Source: an uncultured Lachnospiraceae bacterium (GTDB lineage Bacteria > Bacillota > Clostridia > Lachnospirales > Lachnospiraceae). From it: a DNA stretch of 12,877 nt. The notes under the pieces are model-generated. The model worked only from the letters and a program-made list of their open reading frames with translations, made no database searches and was not told the DNA's origin. The stretch is from positions 1 to 12,877 of the forward strand of contig CAPNGW010000035.1 of NCBI GenBank assembly GCA_948665105.1, in the 5' to 3' direction. Of this stretch, positions 12,168 to 12,877 are shown in pieces. Position numbers and translations under genes: made by a program. The stretch's first letter is position 1, and each line of letters opens with the position of its first letter.

Positions 12168-12877
12168 ATGGAACTGTGCCATTATCAGAAACAGCAAAAG
12201 GAGCGGGTGTTCTGGATTGAGGCAATAGAGATTCCCATTGTGTATAACCGGTTCGGGGACCATGACCCCAATGGCCTTCTGTATGTGCTAAAGGAGGATG
12301 CGGAGCGCATTCGAAATGAAGCCTTGTACTATTTTGAGCGGGAGATACCACAGCCGGCCCCCAGTGTGCAGCCTCTGGTGATTCGGGCCAACCGGGGAGA
12401 TCGTGTGGTGGTACATTTCTCCCATTCCTTAAACCGCAGCCTTTCCATTCATGTACAGGGGCTGTCCTATGATGTAAATACCTCTGACGGCGCCAGTGTG
12501 GGCAGAAATCCCGATACCACCACCCGGGGTTCCATTACCTATTGCTGGTGCGCGGACCGGGAAGGAGTATTTCTCTTCAGCGATATGGGAGACACCAGAA
12601 GCGGTGAGGAGGGTACCAATGTACACGGATTATTCGGGGCCATTGTGGTGGAGCCGCCGGAGGCATCCTACAGAAATCCGGAGACAGGGGAGATAATCCA
12701 AAGCGGCTTGTTTGCGGATATTTATGTGCCGGGGCAGCCGGCTTTTAGGGAATATGCAGTGTTTTTTCATGATGAGCTGGAAATCAAAAATGCGGCTGGC
12801 GTACAGCCCACAGACCCCCATACCGGACTTTTGGCCTCCACCACCGGAATCAGCTACCGCTCAGAGCCCATGCGAAA
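12168..12877 (+). CDS. Multicopper-oxidase-like (cupredoxin) protein, 5' part only
   Basis: The frame opens at ATG 12168, 9 bases after GGGAG (12154-12158), and stays open to the window edge, giving 236 residues without the C-terminus. There is no signal peptide. After a leader of about 66 residues, a cupredoxin-type domain runs from about 69 to 163. It has PLVIRANRGDRVVVHFSHSL, SLSIHVQGLSYDV (91-103), ITYCWCADREGVFLFSDM (123-140) and GTNVHGLFGAIVVEP (149-163), in the order of the first domain of multicopper oxidases. His95 stands where the first trinuclear-copper histidine is expected. The second His of that motif is Gln97, and the later H-x-H is replaced by F-S-D (137-139), so this domain may not hold a full copper set. 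Another strand pair follows (REYAVFFHDELEIKN). It is the second gene after the DUF2935 gene. Confidence 0.75.
   Translation, partial: MELCHYQKQQKERVFWIEAIEIPIVYNRFGDHDPNGLLYVLKEDAERIRNEALYYFEREIPQPAPSVQPLVIRANRGDRVVVHFSHSLNRSLSIHVQGLSYDVNTSDGASVGRNPDTTTRGSITYCWCADREGVFLFSDMGDTRSGEEGTNVHGLFGAIVVEPPEASYRNPETGEIIQSGLFADIYVPGQPAFREYAVFFHDELEIKNAAGVQPTDPHTGLLASTTGISYRSEPMR

Noticed and set aside
11769..12263. Minus-strand open frame of 164 codons opposite the DUF2935 and multicopper-oxidase-like genes
   Set aside because: It spans the junction of two well-supported plus-strand genes and shows no domain.

Overview
The window looks like a stretch of chromosome from an anaerobic Bacillota bacterium, most likely a gut-type Clostridia/Lachnospiraceae member. 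The basis is AGGAGG-type ribosome binding sites, GTG/TTG start options, a Gram-positive sortase-type C-terminus, a decayed Rpn/PD-(D/E)XK transposase-family gene and the gene families present. No rRNA, tRNA, CRISPR array or intact mobile element was seen. The genus cannot be fixed from the sequence alone.

Layout, left to right. (1) 2-691: the C-terminal end of a surface protein with a Gly/Asp/Lys/Pro-rich linker and a TGD-type sorting signal. (2) 692-1573: a degenerate zone holding a frameshifted Rpn-family remnant. (3) 1574-2848: a lipoprotein with a ComEC-like metallo-beta-lactamase domain and a small Cys-containing tail domain. (4) 2906-4696: an M24 aminopeptidase P, closed by a strong terminator shared with (5) the convergent gene 4739-5662 (minus), a protein of unknown function with a conserved core and a repetitive tail. 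(6) 5811-6755 (minus): a LysR-type regulator. (7) Divergent from it, 7023-10361: a MaoC/PhaJ-type (R)-hydratase, a fused-subunit acyl-CoA:acetate/propionate-type CoA-transferase and a GntP-family permease. (8) 10392-11093: a short orphan reading frame and, on the minus strand, a broken toxin-antitoxin locus (internally deleted ParE/RelE-type toxin, intact antitoxin, AbrB-like protein). (9) 11259 to the end: a DUF2935 protein followed 12 bases later by the start of a multicopper-oxidase-like (cupredoxin) protein that runs out of the window.

The clearest functional unit is 5811-10361. Import of a short-chain 3-hydroxy acid by the GntP permease, CoA activation by the CoA-transferase and dehydration by the (R)-specific hydratase form a logical route from (R)-3-hydroxybutyrate to crotonyl-CoA. 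The divergent LysR protein is the likely regulator. A 38-base, almost perfect inverted repeat (6879-6916), with two T-N11-A boxes, sits upstream of an extended -10 in the divergent spacer and is the obvious operator candidate. The substrate is inferred.

The least understood parts are the DUF2935/multicopper-oxidase-like pair at the right end, unexpected in an anaerobe, and the unknown protein at 4739-5662. The toxin gene at 10902-11093 shows a readable internal deletion: its N-terminal half and its last codons survive in different frames.
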